A model generated the notes under the pieces. It worked only from the letters and a program-made list of their open reading frames with translations. It was not told the origin of the DNA and made no database searches. A stretch of DNA of 64,000 nt from Chinchilla lanigera (lineage: Eukaryota; Chordata; Mammalia; Rodentia; Chinchillidae): the NCBI RefSeq assembly GCF_000276665.1, contig NW_004955446.1, forward strand, positions 9,346,818-9,410,817. Direction: 5' to 3'. Below, one piece after another: positions 12,591 to 23,892 of the stretch. The number at the start of each line of letters is the position of its first letter. Within the stretch, counting starts at the first letter, position 1. Both the position numbers and the translations under genes were made by a program.

Positions 12591-12667
12591 TATTTTGATC
12601 ATCCTTTATTGATCAAAATGTTAATGGCAATTTCTGTCAAGTAAAAATATCTACCTTCTTCACTATC

Positions 12668-12952
12668 TCTGGCACCAAGACATTGCTGGCTCTTCCTCAG
12701 AGTCAGAATGACCGCAAAAGGTAACCCTTTGAATTGATTCGGGATGTAGAGGCAGCCACTACAGCACGACTAATGATATTCATGAACGAGGACTTCCAGA
12801 ACTGCTTTAGAAATTAGCAAGAATGACGGGCTGAGTGTGCTCTATGTGAGGGGGAGTATTTTGAGAGGCATTAATGATACTATGTCATTTACTATAACAG
12901 AATTTTTAAAAACTTCAGTGTTCACCATAGTAGTTTCCATCCTGTCTTGCAG
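12668..12952 (+). repeat. Local repeat of unknown family, copy A
   Basis: It is colinear with 14166-14444 at roughly 70 percent identity by eye. Shared anchors are TCTGGYACCA at the start, GAGGACTTCCAGAAYTGCTT in the middle, a GTCATTTACTATAA-like block and a CTT(G/A)CAG end. No coding frame is shared. Confidence 0.7.
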
Positions 12953-14165
12953 ATGCATCAGATACACGCAGGCACTGAATCTTGCTGAGCACTGCGTCAC
13001 TGCTGTGTTCCACAGACGCGTGTGTTCACCAGTTTCTGATTGCAACTTGTATATGCATATGGGTGTTCTCTAGCCCTGGGTTTTCTTCTGGTATGAATAT
13101 TTTATTTTGACAAAAATGAACTTTAGAAACAGATTTTACATTCTTAAACTTCCACTTACTTAAAAAAGCGAGAGACAGGGCATCTTAGACTCATTTTCAG
13201 GCATGAATTGACTTGTAACAGATTTTTAAATTGTATGAGCTACTTACACCTTCATGACATTTGATTGTATTTTGGATCTACTGACCACGCTTTTAGGTCC
13301 ACAAAAGGGAAAAACGCTTTTTATGAGTTTTTATTTGGCAGATGAATAATAAAAACAGCAAAATCATTTAATGAGAAAAGAGGAGAAATTGTTCAGTTCA
13401 GAAAGATGGCAAAATGTAGGGAGTATTTTGTATTTGTCAGAAATTCTCATGGGGTGCCTGTGCTGGACAAAGAAGGACATAAGCATGTGTCTGAGATTTA
13501 AAAATATGTGTGCATTATGTCATGATAACTATATGGGTAGAGAATAACCAGAAATAGTACCTATTATTTACTTCTGCAAGAATACTAATGCAAATTAAAA
13601 CACATAAAAACTGGCTCCTTACTAATTATTCATAAAAAATTACTTATCTCCGAAAGCAATTATAATTTATCTACAGTCTTTGTTCTCTGACTGCAGTTTT
13701 GTGAAACCTAGAATTTTCTAGCCTTTCAGAATTTATTAATAGGGCTCAATTATTTTTCTCCTTATGACTTCAAGGTGATGCAAATATTTTTCCCACTATA
13801 AATTTCTTTTCCCCAAGTAAATTACTTTTATTTTTAATGAAACATAGCCTTAATTATTTCTCTTAATTTTTCCTGTTTAATATTTAATAGGTGTGATCAA
13901 AATATATGGTGACTGTCTAAATGAAAAGAAATTACGACAGTGAAAGACACAAACCCATTAATCCCACCCCATATATCCCTTCCCTTGGAATGTACATACC
14001 CTGCGGCTACTGTCACTTTCTGAAGCAGTTCTGGAAGCCTCTACTGTAAGTGTTTTAAGGAGGTGTAATAAAAAATACAGTGAATGCTGCAGCCAAGTGA
14101 CACCAAGTGCCACCCAGGAGAATGTCAGGCTCACAAAAACATACAGTGTGTTCTCATTCTCTGAA
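12953..14165. other. Intronic sequence between local repeat copies, no gene recognised
   Basis: This is AT-rich unique sequence. I saw no SINE or exon-like segment. Confidence 0.6.
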
Positions 14166-14444
14166 TCTGGTACCATGTGACTTCTGTCTCTTTCCCAAAG
14201 TCAAAATAAACAGGAAAGGTAAATATTTTAAATTGATTCAGGACATTCAGGCCATTATAACAAGGTAACTAAAGAATGAAAGAGGACTTCCAGAATTGCT
14301 TAGAAAATGGTAAGAATGATAGGATAAGTATGAGGAAAGCAAGGAAGAGTACTTTAAGGGGGGATTAATGGCAATGTGCCCTTTACTGTAATCAATTTTT
14401 TAAAAATTTAAACATTCACTATATTCTTCAATCATACCTTACAG
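14166..14444 (+). repeat. Local repeat of unknown family, copy B
   Basis: This is the partner of copy A at 12668-12952, same orientation, about 1.5 kb apart, with the same anchor words in the same order. Confidence 0.7.
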
Positions 14445-14504
14445 TTTTACATCTAAAATTTAAATTTTAAGATTGTACATGTTTATAATTGTCACATATA
14501 TATA

Positions 14505-14585
14505 TTTTTTTCAGTACTAGAGATTGAACCCAGGGCTTTGAGCATCTGAGGCAAATGTTTTACCACTGAGTTGCATCCCCAGCCA
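14505..14585 (-). repeat. ID-type SINE
   Basis: The inverted B-box part (CAGTACTAGAGATTGAACCC) and A-box part (CCACTGAGTTGCATCCCCAG) are both visible. It directly abuts an inverted B1, so the pair may be a composite ID+B1 element. Confidence 0.85.
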
Positions 14586-14624
14586 TGTAACTTACATATT
14601 TATTTAAAAAATGGCATTTGGTCA

Positions 14625-14820
14625 TAGAGTCTCACTATATAGTCCAGACTGATCTCAACTCAGAAGGGAGCTCAGGTTGCCTCAGATTTACAGAAATCCT
14701 TCTTCACAGCTTCCAAGTGCTGAGATTCCAGGTGTATGCTACCACACTCTGCTTGTTTAAAATTTTGAGACAAGGTCTCATTGGTTTTATAGTCATGTGT
14801 CACCACATCCAGCATAATTG
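14625..14820 (-). repeat. B1 SINE plus a second B1 fragment
   Basis: AGAGTCTCACTATATAGTCC, AAGTGCTGAGATTCCAGGTG and TATGCTACCACACTCTGC mark an inverted B1. A second inverted fragment (GAGACAAGGTCTCATTGG to TGTCACCACATCCAGC) follows at 14768-14818. Confidence 0.75.
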
Positions 14821-14979
14821 CCGTATTTTAAATTCTACATAAATTTTAAAACAAAACATTCTTATGAATTATTATAGGTACATGCCTATAGACTGAATGT
14901 TAAAAGCATACAAAGGCAAAATAATATCAGCTACAGGAGACTCCTGGCCATTGACATCAGAATCCTAGAAATTTAGTTT

Positions 14980-15076
14980 CTTTTTTTTTTTTTTTTTTTG
15001 CAGTACCAGGGATCGAACTCACAACCTGCGCTTAGCCAGGCAGGTGCTTATGCCACTTAGCTATATCCCCAGCCCC
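14980..15076 (-). repeat. ID-type SINE, well preserved, with target-site duplication
   Basis: A 19-base T run is followed by GCAGTACCAGGGATCGAACT and TTAGCTATATCCCCAGCCCC. The 9-base word AAATTTAGT flanks it at 14969-14977 and 15078-15086, which fits an L1-mediated insertion. Confidence 0.93.
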
Positions 15077-15469
15077 AAAATTTAGTATTATATGAAAGTC
15101 ACAAAAGTATCTGTTATCGATGTAGATTCCTAGGATTTACCTCAGAAACTCTTATGCAGCAGGTCCGAGTTGGGGTTGATGAGCATGCACTGGCAACCCC
15201 AACAGAATCAGCTGCAGGTGGATGCAGAAGCCTGAAGGTGAAGGTGAGGTTAATGCTGGAACAAGATTCGGAGTCATTAATCCATAGGTGGAGCAAAAAC
15301 CTTGGTGCAGACAGGAATATCCAGGACAGGGTACAGACAAAGAAGAGTGATGGGCCCAGTGGGGGAAAGCCAAAATGGAAGGAGCAAAAGGAAAGGGAGA
15401 AGTCTACCAGGGAGAGAACAGACGGCCCCGGGTACAGAATGGAGAGCCCATGGCCACAGAAAACAAGGT

Positions 15470-15748
15470 TGCAGCATTAACGTCCTTACTTTGGAAACAC
15501 CCTCAATTTGTGGAAGAGGAGGGCACAGAGATGACGTGGGCATGGGTGGATAGTTTGCTTCCCTTCCCCTTTTTGCTCTTGCTGCTTTTGCTGTCTTGTG
15601 CTGCCTTGAAGTGTTGCCCCTGTGCCATGCCACCCTGCCTTGGAGCCAACTGATTATAGACTGAAATCTCCACAAACGGTGAGCTAAATAAACCTTTGCT
15701 TCCTTAATTTTGGGCATTGTCTCAGCAATGAGAGAAAAGTAACCAAGG
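15470..15748 (+). mobile_element. MaLR-type solo LTR, 5' truncated
   Basis: From the GTCCTTACTTTGG segment through CATGCCACCCTGCCTTGGAG, GTGAGCTAAATAAACC and CTCAGCAATGAGAGAAAAGT, this matches the 3' two-thirds of the LTRs at 41165 and 43321. The 5' third is missing. AATAAA at about 15687 is the LTR polyadenylation signal. Confidence 0.85.
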
Positions 15749-17326
15749 ATAGGCCCTACAATGTTTCCTGGAAAACAGGGTTGCTTGTCAAATTACATTC
15801 CAAGCACCTGTCATGTTATCAACAATCAGTGTCTGGTGAACTAAATTCTCACAAGGATATTTGCCATAGAGGAACTTTAGAGCTTGTCTGCTACTTGGTT
15901 CCAAGTACCCTAATTAGGATGGGCCAAATGTTGCATGGATATAGCCACCCATTATGGAGATTTAATCGTAACCAAATCAACAAGGCAGTTGTTTTGAGCC
16001 ATCTGCCAAGATATAGTAATGACTTTTAAAACAATACCTAACCTTGGTGTGTGATAGTATTCTGGAATTTTGTCAGTAATTTTAAAAAAATTAAGCAAAG
16101 GCCTTTAAAATCATTGAGACTCTAAGAGTGTTTTTTTCCCCCAAATTATCTCTCTTGATCATTTATAGACACATGTAGTCATGAGGTGAACAAACCACAC
16201 CACACCAAAGGAGGTAAATGGCTCTCGAAGGACACTAGTGTGTCGGTCGTCATGACAACTGCTGATTTTATTGAATAGAGAGAAAAAAATCAATTAGAAA
16301 CCAGGGGAAGAACTCGCACAGGAACATAAAACCTTTCTGCCTCACAATTTCGGGAACTTTCCCACATCTGTACTGTGAATGGAGAGGGTTGTTGTGAGCG
16401 CCAGGCAGAGGAGTCTAAGAAAAGTCACACTGTTCCTGCATTTCCATGCTTCTAATATTCCTTCCGTAACCTGACCTTCTCCATACCAAAGCATCTTACC
16501 AGAGTGGTAAAAATGCAGCCCATTACCTGGATCTTTTGTACTGACATTGAACAGTTCTTGCTTCTAATCTAGTTTTCTTTGAACCAGACAGTTTTTAGGT
16601 TTATTTATAGAGACAGCCTGCATCTGCGTGGGAGTTTCTTCTCCCATGTGGCATATGTTTGGCCAGTTATGAAAATACAGGAAAAGATGCCTGAAGAATC
16701 CATCCTTCAAGGCTCTTATGGGTTCTATTTCTCTCCTTCCTTGGAGACCTACTATTCTCTCTCCCTATTTTACTGAGAATACTCAGACAGGTTGCCAAGT
16801 TTTTCAGATCTTCCTAAAACATTGTTAAATTGGTTGAATGGGGAGAGACCCTATTGTGAGAACAGACATGAGCTGCGTGACATTTTCTTCATCGAGTGAT
16901 AGCTTTTACTGCAATGAGCTCATTGATCTCATGAGGAGATGGTAGAGCTCCCAGAGTGAGCTGTGCACGATTCAGTTCTGAGATCACCGGAAGATAGGCT
17001 GACACACTGGGAGGGCTCTGTTTTGCTATTCCTGATGCAACCACAGCAAGCTGAGCTTGAACCCAGCAAATGTGGATTCTCATTTTTGGGTTCCCTGATT
17101 ACATCTGACATACTGGAGGGTATATAATAGGTGTTTGGTAAAAATGTCTCATGTTAATCTGTCAATTCCTCCTTTACACTGAAACCCTAGCTTACTCGCT
17201 TTAGCGTTTTGCTCTTTAGAGACAGTATTTGTGTTTGAAATGGCCTTGCTGTTCCTAAAGCTCTCACATAGTATCTCATTTGATGTTACCTATAAGGGCT
17301 CGGTTAAGTAGGCGTAGGTTATGCTA
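15749..17326. other. Intronic sequence, no gene recognised
   Basis: This is unique-looking intron with several short open frames and no exon-like boundaries or named repeat. Confidence 0.6.
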
Positions 17327-17390
17327 ATTATATTTCAGTAATGGGGACTGAACCCAGGGCCTTCACACACTAACCTACATTCTCAGCTCT
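17327..17390 (-). repeat. ID-type SINE fragment
   Basis: CAGTAATGGGGACTGAACCC and an eroded ACCTACATTCTCAGCTC show an inverted, diverged ID copy. Confidence 0.7.
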
Positions 17391-17412
17391 TTGTGTGTGT
17401 GTGTGTGTGTGT
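17391..17412. repeat. (TG)n microsatellite
   Basis: About ten TG units join an inverted ID fragment to an inverted B1, in the position of the linker of a composite SINE. Confidence 0.95.
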
Positions 17413-17516
17413 ATATTTTTTTTTTCTGAGACAGGATCTTGCTAAGTTGCTAACTTGCTTAGGCTTAGCTCGAACTTATAATCCTCCTGCCTTAACCCTC
17501 CCAGAGTGCTGGGAGT
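17413..17516 (-). repeat. B1 SINE
   Basis: TTTCTGAGACAGGATCTTGC, AATCCTCCTGCCTTAACCC and AGAGTGCTGGGAG are inverted B1 landmarks. It may form one composite with the ID fragment at 17327. Confidence 0.85.
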
Positions 17517-18003
17517 GATACTCATTCTTGAGAGATGAGGAGATTGATTCTTGAGAGGTTTATAACAGTAACACGGCTTACCAATGATGTCCAGAACCAA
17601 AGCATGGATGTAACCTGTTCAGTGCTATTACCATCCTTTAATGGAAACTTAAAAGCAAAAATAATTACACAATAAAATAAAATGCTCACTCAATGCAAAA
17701 CGATGTGCATGAAGGAAAAAAAAAAAACCTAAAGAAATAGCATGAGCTGTATTTCTCATGGAGCAGGAATGTTAATACTTTGTGCTAACTGCAACATTGT
17801 GGGACTCATTTTTGCCCCTGTAATTGTTCTTGAATTAAGCCAGTGCCACAGCAGCTGGGAAGAAACCCACCGGCTGCTTATAGAGGTTGAGCCGCTTTTT
17901 ACTGTCTGTTGACAAATTTTCATTAACCCCACCCTGATGATGAGCTGGGACCCTGTTGGTGTTGCAAAAAATTACCGAATCCTTTTGTTAATTTGTTTCT
18001 TAC

Positions 18004-18128
18004 CAAGCTGTTCTCCTAAATGTTGGCCCCTCTCGGTTGAGATGACCCGCTCATCTTCCATGTCACATTTGTTCCCAACCAGGATAACCTGGGCATTATC
18101 CCAAGAGTATGTTTTGATTTGTGTTGAC
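18004..18128 (-). CDS. RAB3C: RAB3C internal coding exon (exon 4 by analogy with the human gene)
   Basis: Read on the minus strand, this 125-nt segment begins with the last base of a Trp codon. It continues with 41 codons, starting [20 protein letters not shown] and ending [10 protein letters not shown], and closes with the first base of a Gly codon. It is bounded by a pyrimidine-rich tract ending in AG (18130-18129) and a GTAAGA donor (18003-17998). Both splice sites are in phase with the frame. The peptide holds the Rab G4 motif NKCD (18062-18073), which in this fold reads the guanine base. As I recall the family, [14 protein letters not shown] matches RAB3C, while RAB3A, B and D differ at several of these positions. 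The segment corresponds to about residues 125-166 of the 227-residue protein. RAB3C is a prenylated small GTPase on synaptic and secretory vesicles that takes part in regulated exocytosis. There is no ATG in the exon, as expected for an internal exon. No frameshift or stop is present, so it looks functional. Confidence 0.95.
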
Positions 18129-18329
18129 CTAAAAGAAAAATAATAAGCACAAAATGATCAGAGGAGGGCAGAACAGCATAAAACGGAGGAGGAGGATTAT
18201 ATCTCACAGATGACGATAATAGCAAAAAAATGAAGTCCAAGTGCCTGACATTTAAAATTAATTAGTTTAGCACAATTCCACCCTTCAGATTCTCACCAGG
18301 GATTGCAAGAGTCAAAAATCAAAGCAACA

Positions 18330-18409
18330 GGCTGGGGTGTAGCTCAGTGGTAGAGCACGTGCTTAGCATGTGCAAGGCTGGAGATTTAACCCCCAACTGC
18401 TACTAAAAA
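18330..18409 (+). repeat. ID-type SINE (tRNA-derived), near the RAB3C exon
   Basis: The element reads GGCTGGGGTGTAGCTCAGTG (A-box region) followed by a B-box-like segment, GAGATTTAACCCC, and a short A-rich tail. It is nearly full length for this small family. It lies antisense to RAB3C, about 200 bp upstream of the exon acceptor. Confidence 0.9.
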
Positions 18410-18925
18410 TAACCAAGTTAACAGCGGCGCTGTGCCAAGAACTACTTGCTAGGATTAGTACTACACACTTCTTCCTTTCCCTGCTCTACTCTTACCTGAT
18501 GTACTACAGTACCTTTAGACGAATCACTGTTTTGCATGTAATGTTGCCCAAATTAACAATAAAAGCCCCAGGTCTCGAGAAACCTGTTCCAGGAAAACGG
18601 AGACTGTTGGTGCTCTATTTACAGCGCATCACACACAACTTCTTTTTTCTGAATCACAACAACAACTTCAGAAGGTTAAAAGGGGCTCATGAAATCTGGG
18701 GGTAATGATAATCTTTAAAAAGGAATTTATGAACTAATATATCCAGGCCTTACATTTTTAGGTGAACAATATAGGTCAATTAATATCAAAATAAAAACAC
18801 AAAGAGATAGCATTTTAAATTGCTATAAACAGAACATCTGGCATTGAGTATTGGTCTCCAACATGCATCCTGACAAACACCTTTGGTTTTGGAACTTAAT
18901 AATTATAGTTATCATGTGCTAGTAT
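18410..18925. other. Intronic sequence, no gene recognised
   Basis: Nothing nameable is present. A 111-codon open frame overlaps the ID element and this stretch and shows no family resemblance. Confidence 0.6.
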
Positions 18926-19078
18926 TGTCTGAAGTGTTAACATTTCACAATTGAGGAAAGTGAGGTACGGGGGATTGAAATATTTTGCTCCAGATCACAC
19001 AGCTAGTTAAGTGGCAGACCTGGTACTCACACCCAGGCAGTATGGTCCTCAGCACTGCGCTCTTAAATGTGTTTCCAT
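18926..19078 (-). repeat. MIR SINE
   Basis: GATCACACAGCTAGTTAAGT, GGTACTCACACCCAGGCAGT and ACTGCGCTCTTAA follow in the order of an inverted MIR consensus. Confidence 0.85.
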
Positions 19079-20000
19079 ACTACTCCTTAAAAGTTTGAGA
19101 ACTTAAATTCTACTGTTTTCATTGTCATCTAGAGAAGAAACCCATTTCTTTAATCTTCCCTTTCTACTATTTGAGGACAAGAGTCTTAGCTATGTGGGAG
19201 AGACATATTGCCCACTGCAGTTGGGAAAGAGATACTGGAATGTTGAAAAGCTAGACAAATGATTAAAGTTTGAAGGAAGAGATTTGCAAAGTGCCGAAAA
19301 GAGAAGCCTGGGAACAATCTTCCTAACATTGTTAAATTCTTCAGGATTATTAAATGGAAAATAGAGACTAGCTGTTCTCCACTTGAAGAGAGAATTAAAA
19401 AGCAAAGAGTTTTAAACTGCAGCTGGAGTGCTTTCAGTGAGATGTGGTCACTGTTTCTCCCTCCTGAGAAGAAAGGCAGGAGCTAAGAAGCAGATAAGAT
19501 CTTACTCAGAATTCCCTTCAGTCAAGCATAAGTTTCCCAATGACATTAACGTAATCTTGATTTCACCAGGATATGACAGAGATCCAGCATGTTTCATCAA
19601 AAAAATCTGGGGGATATGATATTTCTGATTCCTAAGTTAATAATACCATTTTGCTTTAGGCCTGGCAGTCTCCATGGACTGGAGAAATAAAGACAGAAAT
19701 TCTAATTTTTCCTCATTACATCTAATACATGGAGCATGTAAAAATGATCAGTTCATAGTGCATTAAGGTATAAAAAATATCAAGCATGCAGAAACACTGT
19801 AAATCTTAAATGCTAAAATAGTTTTACAAAGAAAGTCCTATTTCTTTTGGAAGATCTGAAATTGATTAAATTTCCTTATATAATTAAAAAAAAAATGATC
19901 CTTTTACTCTGGTAGGTCCTACAAATCAAAAGCCAGTCAATGCTTAAAAAGGCCTTGTGTCCTTATGTTAATAAAGGAAGTTCTAATCCTGATAGCATAG
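19079..20000. other. Intronic sequence, no gene recognised
   Basis: This is AT-rich unique sequence. I saw no exon-like or repeat structure. Confidence 0.6.
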
Positions 20001-20112
20001 CTGGAAATCAGATAACCAGTGATTAGCTTGCAGGAGAGTATTGCAGATGTTCAGGGAAGGAGTTAGGGCCAAGGTGGAAATACCACGGATTCCTGAGTTT
20101 CCTTGGGACAAA
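20001..20112 (+). repeat. Local direct repeat, copy 1
   Basis: This 112-base segment matches 20518-20629 without gaps, with seven mismatches by my count. The shared core includes GTGATTAGCTTGCAGGAGAG and TTCAGGGAAGGAGTTAGGGC. It resembles no named repeat. Confidence 0.95.
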
Positions 20113-20517
20113 CTCTTGCTGAAGGAAATTCAGCCTCCTCTGGCCTGGGTGGAGCCATCCTACTACACACTGAGTGCCAAAATTCCACTGAAGCAGTGCC
20201 CTTGAGAAGGCCAGAAAGGTATACAATTCACCGCTCGTCAGGCTGGTCTTTGTCCCCTAACTGGGTTAACAAGGTGTTCGCTTCTGCCATTAAACACGTC
20301 TAAATGTCTTGGTTCTTCTCATACCATAACTTATGGGCCCTTAGGCTGCTACCACAGATTACCCACTTATGTATGTATACCCAACACTCTTTGTTCCTTA
20401 ACTATTTCTAAAACATGTGAAAACCAGAGAACATATTTCCTTGGCCAACGAAGTTATCAAAAGTATTCTTATTTATTCTTATAAATTTTTAATGTAGCAT
20501 CTGAATTGTTAAGAATT

Positions 20518-20629
20518 CTGGAAATCAGATAGCCAGTGATTAGCTTGCAGGAGAGTATGGAAGATGTTCAGGGAAGGAGTTAGGGCCAAAGTGGAAATAC
20601 CATGGATTCCTGAATTTCCTTGGGATAAA
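20518..20629 (+). repeat. Local direct repeat, copy 2
   Basis: This is the ungapped match to copy 1 at about 94 percent identity, 517 bp away, in the same orientation. Confidence 0.95.
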
Positions 20630-21809
20630 ATTCCAGATAACTGTTCTTAATTGCTAAGAAAATAACAAAAAAAAGAATGTTTTCTACAATTACCATGAAA
20701 CTATAGAGAATCATTGTCATGAAAGCTTAGAGAGCCAATGGAAACCAGTTTTCTTTTTAATGAAATCAAAACTGTGGTCTGGGACGTTTGTGTTGAGGTG
20801 AACAAAAACTGATTTGACTTCAGACTTGACCTGATTTTACAATTGATATTGTGGTGATAAAGGCTTATTATCTGGTTTTGATTTGGACTACTCTGGAGTT
20901 CCTGATATTTTCCATCAGCTGAACAGGAAGGGTAGCTTTAGACCCAGCAAGACAGGATCAGAACAAGGTAATCTAAGATGCAATAAATTATAAGGTAAAA
21001 ATGATTTTGCAACAATCAAGAATAAAAGATGTAAAAAAAACCCCTGTCATTATACTGTAACAATACTTTTGCTCAATACATTGGTTAGTTACTTTTGATT
21101 CTTGTTGCTTTAAAGTTTCTTTCATGTATTGTGAGGAATTTAACATTCATTTGCCTTTAGTTGCTATGCCTACTGAAATATATAATCATGTCATCCCTAT
21201 ATCAGTAATAAATGCTAACATATTTTATCTGCTTGTGGGTATTTTCAGTTCGTAGGTCACACAGAGTACTAGGTTGTTGTTTTGCAAGAAATTATGAAGT
21301 TGTAGTCATTACTCCAAAATGAGCATTGACATCAGCATTCATATCACTAACATCAAATTTGTGCATCTTTCTATATGTGAAATAATTCTCTACTCACATA
21401 CCAACAACTGGATAGTTCCATCAAGGTGACAACAATAGAAATAGCTATGACCCGGTTAGTGAATGTGCAGGGAATGGCATCTAAATTTGGTACTGCTGCA
21501 TAATAATCAGAATGAGCCATTTATAATAAGACATATCACAGGGCCAGGAAATACTAAAGAAAAAATTTTGCATTTTTGATATTGTACGATGCTATTGTGC
21601 TGTTTTGTATTTCTCTTATGAAAATCTACATTGAAATAGTGGCTTAGATTATTCCAGAAAAACTTGGAGATGAGGAAGTATAAACTTCATGAGTTGAGAA
21701 AGACTCAGAGTTATGCACATTTTTATGCACATTTTATCTACATTGTACTATGAACTTAGGTCAGAAGAAAGTGTGGGAGAAACCAATTGCTATCCCTTCT
21801 AGCAGAGAA
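20630..21809. other. Intronic sequence, no gene recognised
   Basis: This is AT-rich unique intron. A small tandem of TTATGCACATTTT lies near 21712. Confidence 0.6.
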
Positions 21810-21890
21810 TGCTGTGCTACTGAACGTCAGTATCTTCACTTGTGAAATGGGGCTAGTTTACTCTTACTCTGGGGCTACTGTAGGACAAAT
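21810..21890 (+). repeat. MIR SINE fragment
   Basis: GTATCTTCACTTGTGAAATG followed by GGGGCTACTGTAGGA is the 3' half of a MIR. Confidence 0.6.
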
Positions 21891-21909
21891 ATGATTTTAG
21901 GCCCATGCT

Positions 21910-21991
21910 CTATTTTTGTTTCTGGGAATTGAACTCAGGACCTCATGCTTGTCAGGCAGGTGCTGTGCCACTGAGGTATCTCCCTGGCCCC
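21910..21991 (-). repeat. ID-type SINE
   Basis: TCTGGGAATTGAACTCAGGA and CCACTGAGGTATCTCCCTGG mark an inverted, complete-length ID copy. Confidence 0.88.
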
Positions 21992-22202
21992 ACATTATAC
22001 CCTTTAACTTGTAGACATCTCTTTATAAATAGAATACATTTTTAGTCCCATGTTAGGCAGCCAGATGTTCTTCCCAGGTCCAGCTCAACTTTTTTTTCTA
22101 ATTCCTATCATCTAAATGATGTAAATAATTGGAATTTTTCATTAAAGCACCTTAAATTTTGTTTCTGGTTTGTAGCTTTGGGCTGTGGTTCTACATCAAT
22201 AA

Positions 22203-22281
22203 CTCTTAGGGTGCTGAAGGTAGAACCCATAGATTTGTGCATACTAAGTATATGCTTTACCACTGAGGTACACCCATCCCT
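22203..22281 (-). repeat. ID-type SINE, diverged
   Basis: GAAGGTAGAACCCATAGATT and TTTACCACTGAGGTACACCC keep the inverted box segments, with many changes. Confidence 0.7.
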
Positions 22282-22768
22282 GCATGAGTGAATTTTTAAC
22301 TGGGAATAGTCTTCCTCTGGTATTTCTGTTAGGACTATGGCATGTTTGTTGAATAAACCTTTCTTTCATGTATTTATATTTTCTCTTTTTGGCCATTTGC
22401 TATACTTCATAAATTTTCTTATTTGGAAATGAGTTTCCAATCGCCTAATTAAAATGACTATATGATTGCTTTGTTGGGTAGAGATACATACTTAAAGAGA
22501 CTGGCTGTCACCAAATAATATACATGTGCAAAGGTGATTTATTTCTGAATCGCTGCAAAAGATCCTTGGGGATTTACTGTTAATCTCAACAAGATTAATG
22601 GAATCCACCCGTATGCAAGTCACCATGGTGACTCTGCAAATTGCAGTCAACTCAGACCTTACCAGTGCCAGATGATAGCCGCTAAAATACTTGTTATTTA
22701 ATTTCCAACAAACTAAGACAAAACCAACCAAAAATATCCCAGGCCTCTCAATTTTTATATATAATCCT

Positions 22769-22770
22769 GA

Positions 22771-22819
<49 letters not shown>
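22769..22819. repeat. (GA)n microsatellite
   Basis: About 25 GA units with one GACA interruption near 22782. On the minus strand it yields a meaningless serine-leucine open frame. Confidence 0.97.
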
Positions 22820-22821
<2 letters not shown>

Positions 22822-23763
22822 CATTAATTTGAGCCTTATCAAATCTGAAGTGGAATTGCCAAATCCATAAGATAGAACACAGGGAGATGAAAAGGTTTTG
22901 ATATTTCACACATAAATAACTGAACACTGCATGGACTCAAATTATTTAAATCCAGAGAGATGTGAACAAATCAACCAAATTCCTGCACTATCTCCATTCC
23001 TTCTCTCCTAGTTACATAAGTAATTTCCTATGAATTCAACAACTTCGCCTACAAAATATGGGCTCTTGTTAGTCACAATCCTTGAAAATCAGTCCACAAA
23101 ATGTACCCCAGTGACCCTGTAAAGAGCAATTGTCTTCTATCGTCTGATTTGGGCTCTAAGGAGGAAAAATGAGAGAGCATATGACTTGCTTTCTTCACCC
23201 AGTGAAGTTTCCTCAGAACTAAATCGCAGCCCATCGTTAATTCTGGGAGCTAATAATTCACCACGGCAGTTGTTGCCCTCTCTCTTTAACAGTCTTTCAG
23301 CGTTCCTTCAAAACATCCCTACCCGCTGTTACTCATCACATAGATAGCATTGCACCTTCTGTTGTTTTGTAACTTGCTTTAATCATTCACTGATTCAATT
23401 TTTCTCAACCTTTGGAAAACTTTTCAATGTTATTCCACTTGAGAGCAATTAAGCAGAACCCCGAGGAACTACATTAGAGGGATTAAAGCAGTCTCTCTCC
23501 AGGTGATTTGTATGTAAAGCAGGGCTGAGCATTACTGGGAGGAGTCCTTTCGCTGGCACTTTCCATTTATGTTTTTTAAAATAATCTATTTCTTTGTTTC
23601 CCATCTAACACTACAAAATATGGAGGTTTACAAAGCAGCAGGTTTACAAGGATATATGCAAATTAAATAAGTTTTAAAATAAGAGTATTAATAAGAAAAC
23701 AGAACTAAGAGCATAATAAAACCCAATGATTTACATCACTTGTAAACACTAATAGTTAATTTT
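22820..23763. other. Intronic sequence, no gene recognised
   Basis: This is unique-looking intron. No repeat, RNA gene or exon-like boundary was recognised. Confidence 0.6.
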
Positions 23764-23850
23764 AGGGGTCTCGGATGTGGCTCACTGGTACAGCACCTTC
23801 CCAGCAAGCACGAGGCTCTGAGTTCGATTCTTGACACCAAAACAAAACCA
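23764..23850 (+). repeat. ID-type SINE
   Basis: GGGGTCTCGGATGTGGCTCA (A-box region) and CTGAGTTCGATTCTTGAC (B-box region) are followed by an A-rich tail that has turned into an AATC microsatellite. Confidence 0.85.
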
Positions 23851-23853
23851 ATA

Positions 23854-23892
<39 letters not shown>

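Larger units (their letters stand above)
1..18003 (-). other. RAB3C: RAB3C downstream intron (intron 4 by analogy), incomplete
   Basis: This stretch follows the GTAAGA donor of the RAB3C exon. The terminal exon should encode the NINVKQTF-type helix, the proline-rich tail and the C-terminal double-cysteine prenylation motif. I did not recognise it on the minus strand here, so this intron is at least 18 kb and continues beyond the left edge. Confidence 0.75.

Noticed and set aside
15277..15717. 146-codon minus-strand frame
   Set aside because: Much of it is antisense to a MaLR LTR fragment. No domain is recognisable.
18016..18240. 74-codon minus-strand ATG frame over the RAB3C exon
   Set aside because: It is in a different register from the RAB3C codons and ignores the splice sites.
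18330..18409. Possible tRNA gene
   Set aside because: The A and B boxes belong to an ID SINE. It cannot fold into a full cloverleaf and ends in an A-rich tail.
22492..22842. 116-codon minus-strand frame starting with a Ser-Leu run
   Set aside because: The run comes from the (GA)n microsatellite, and the rest shows no family resemblance.
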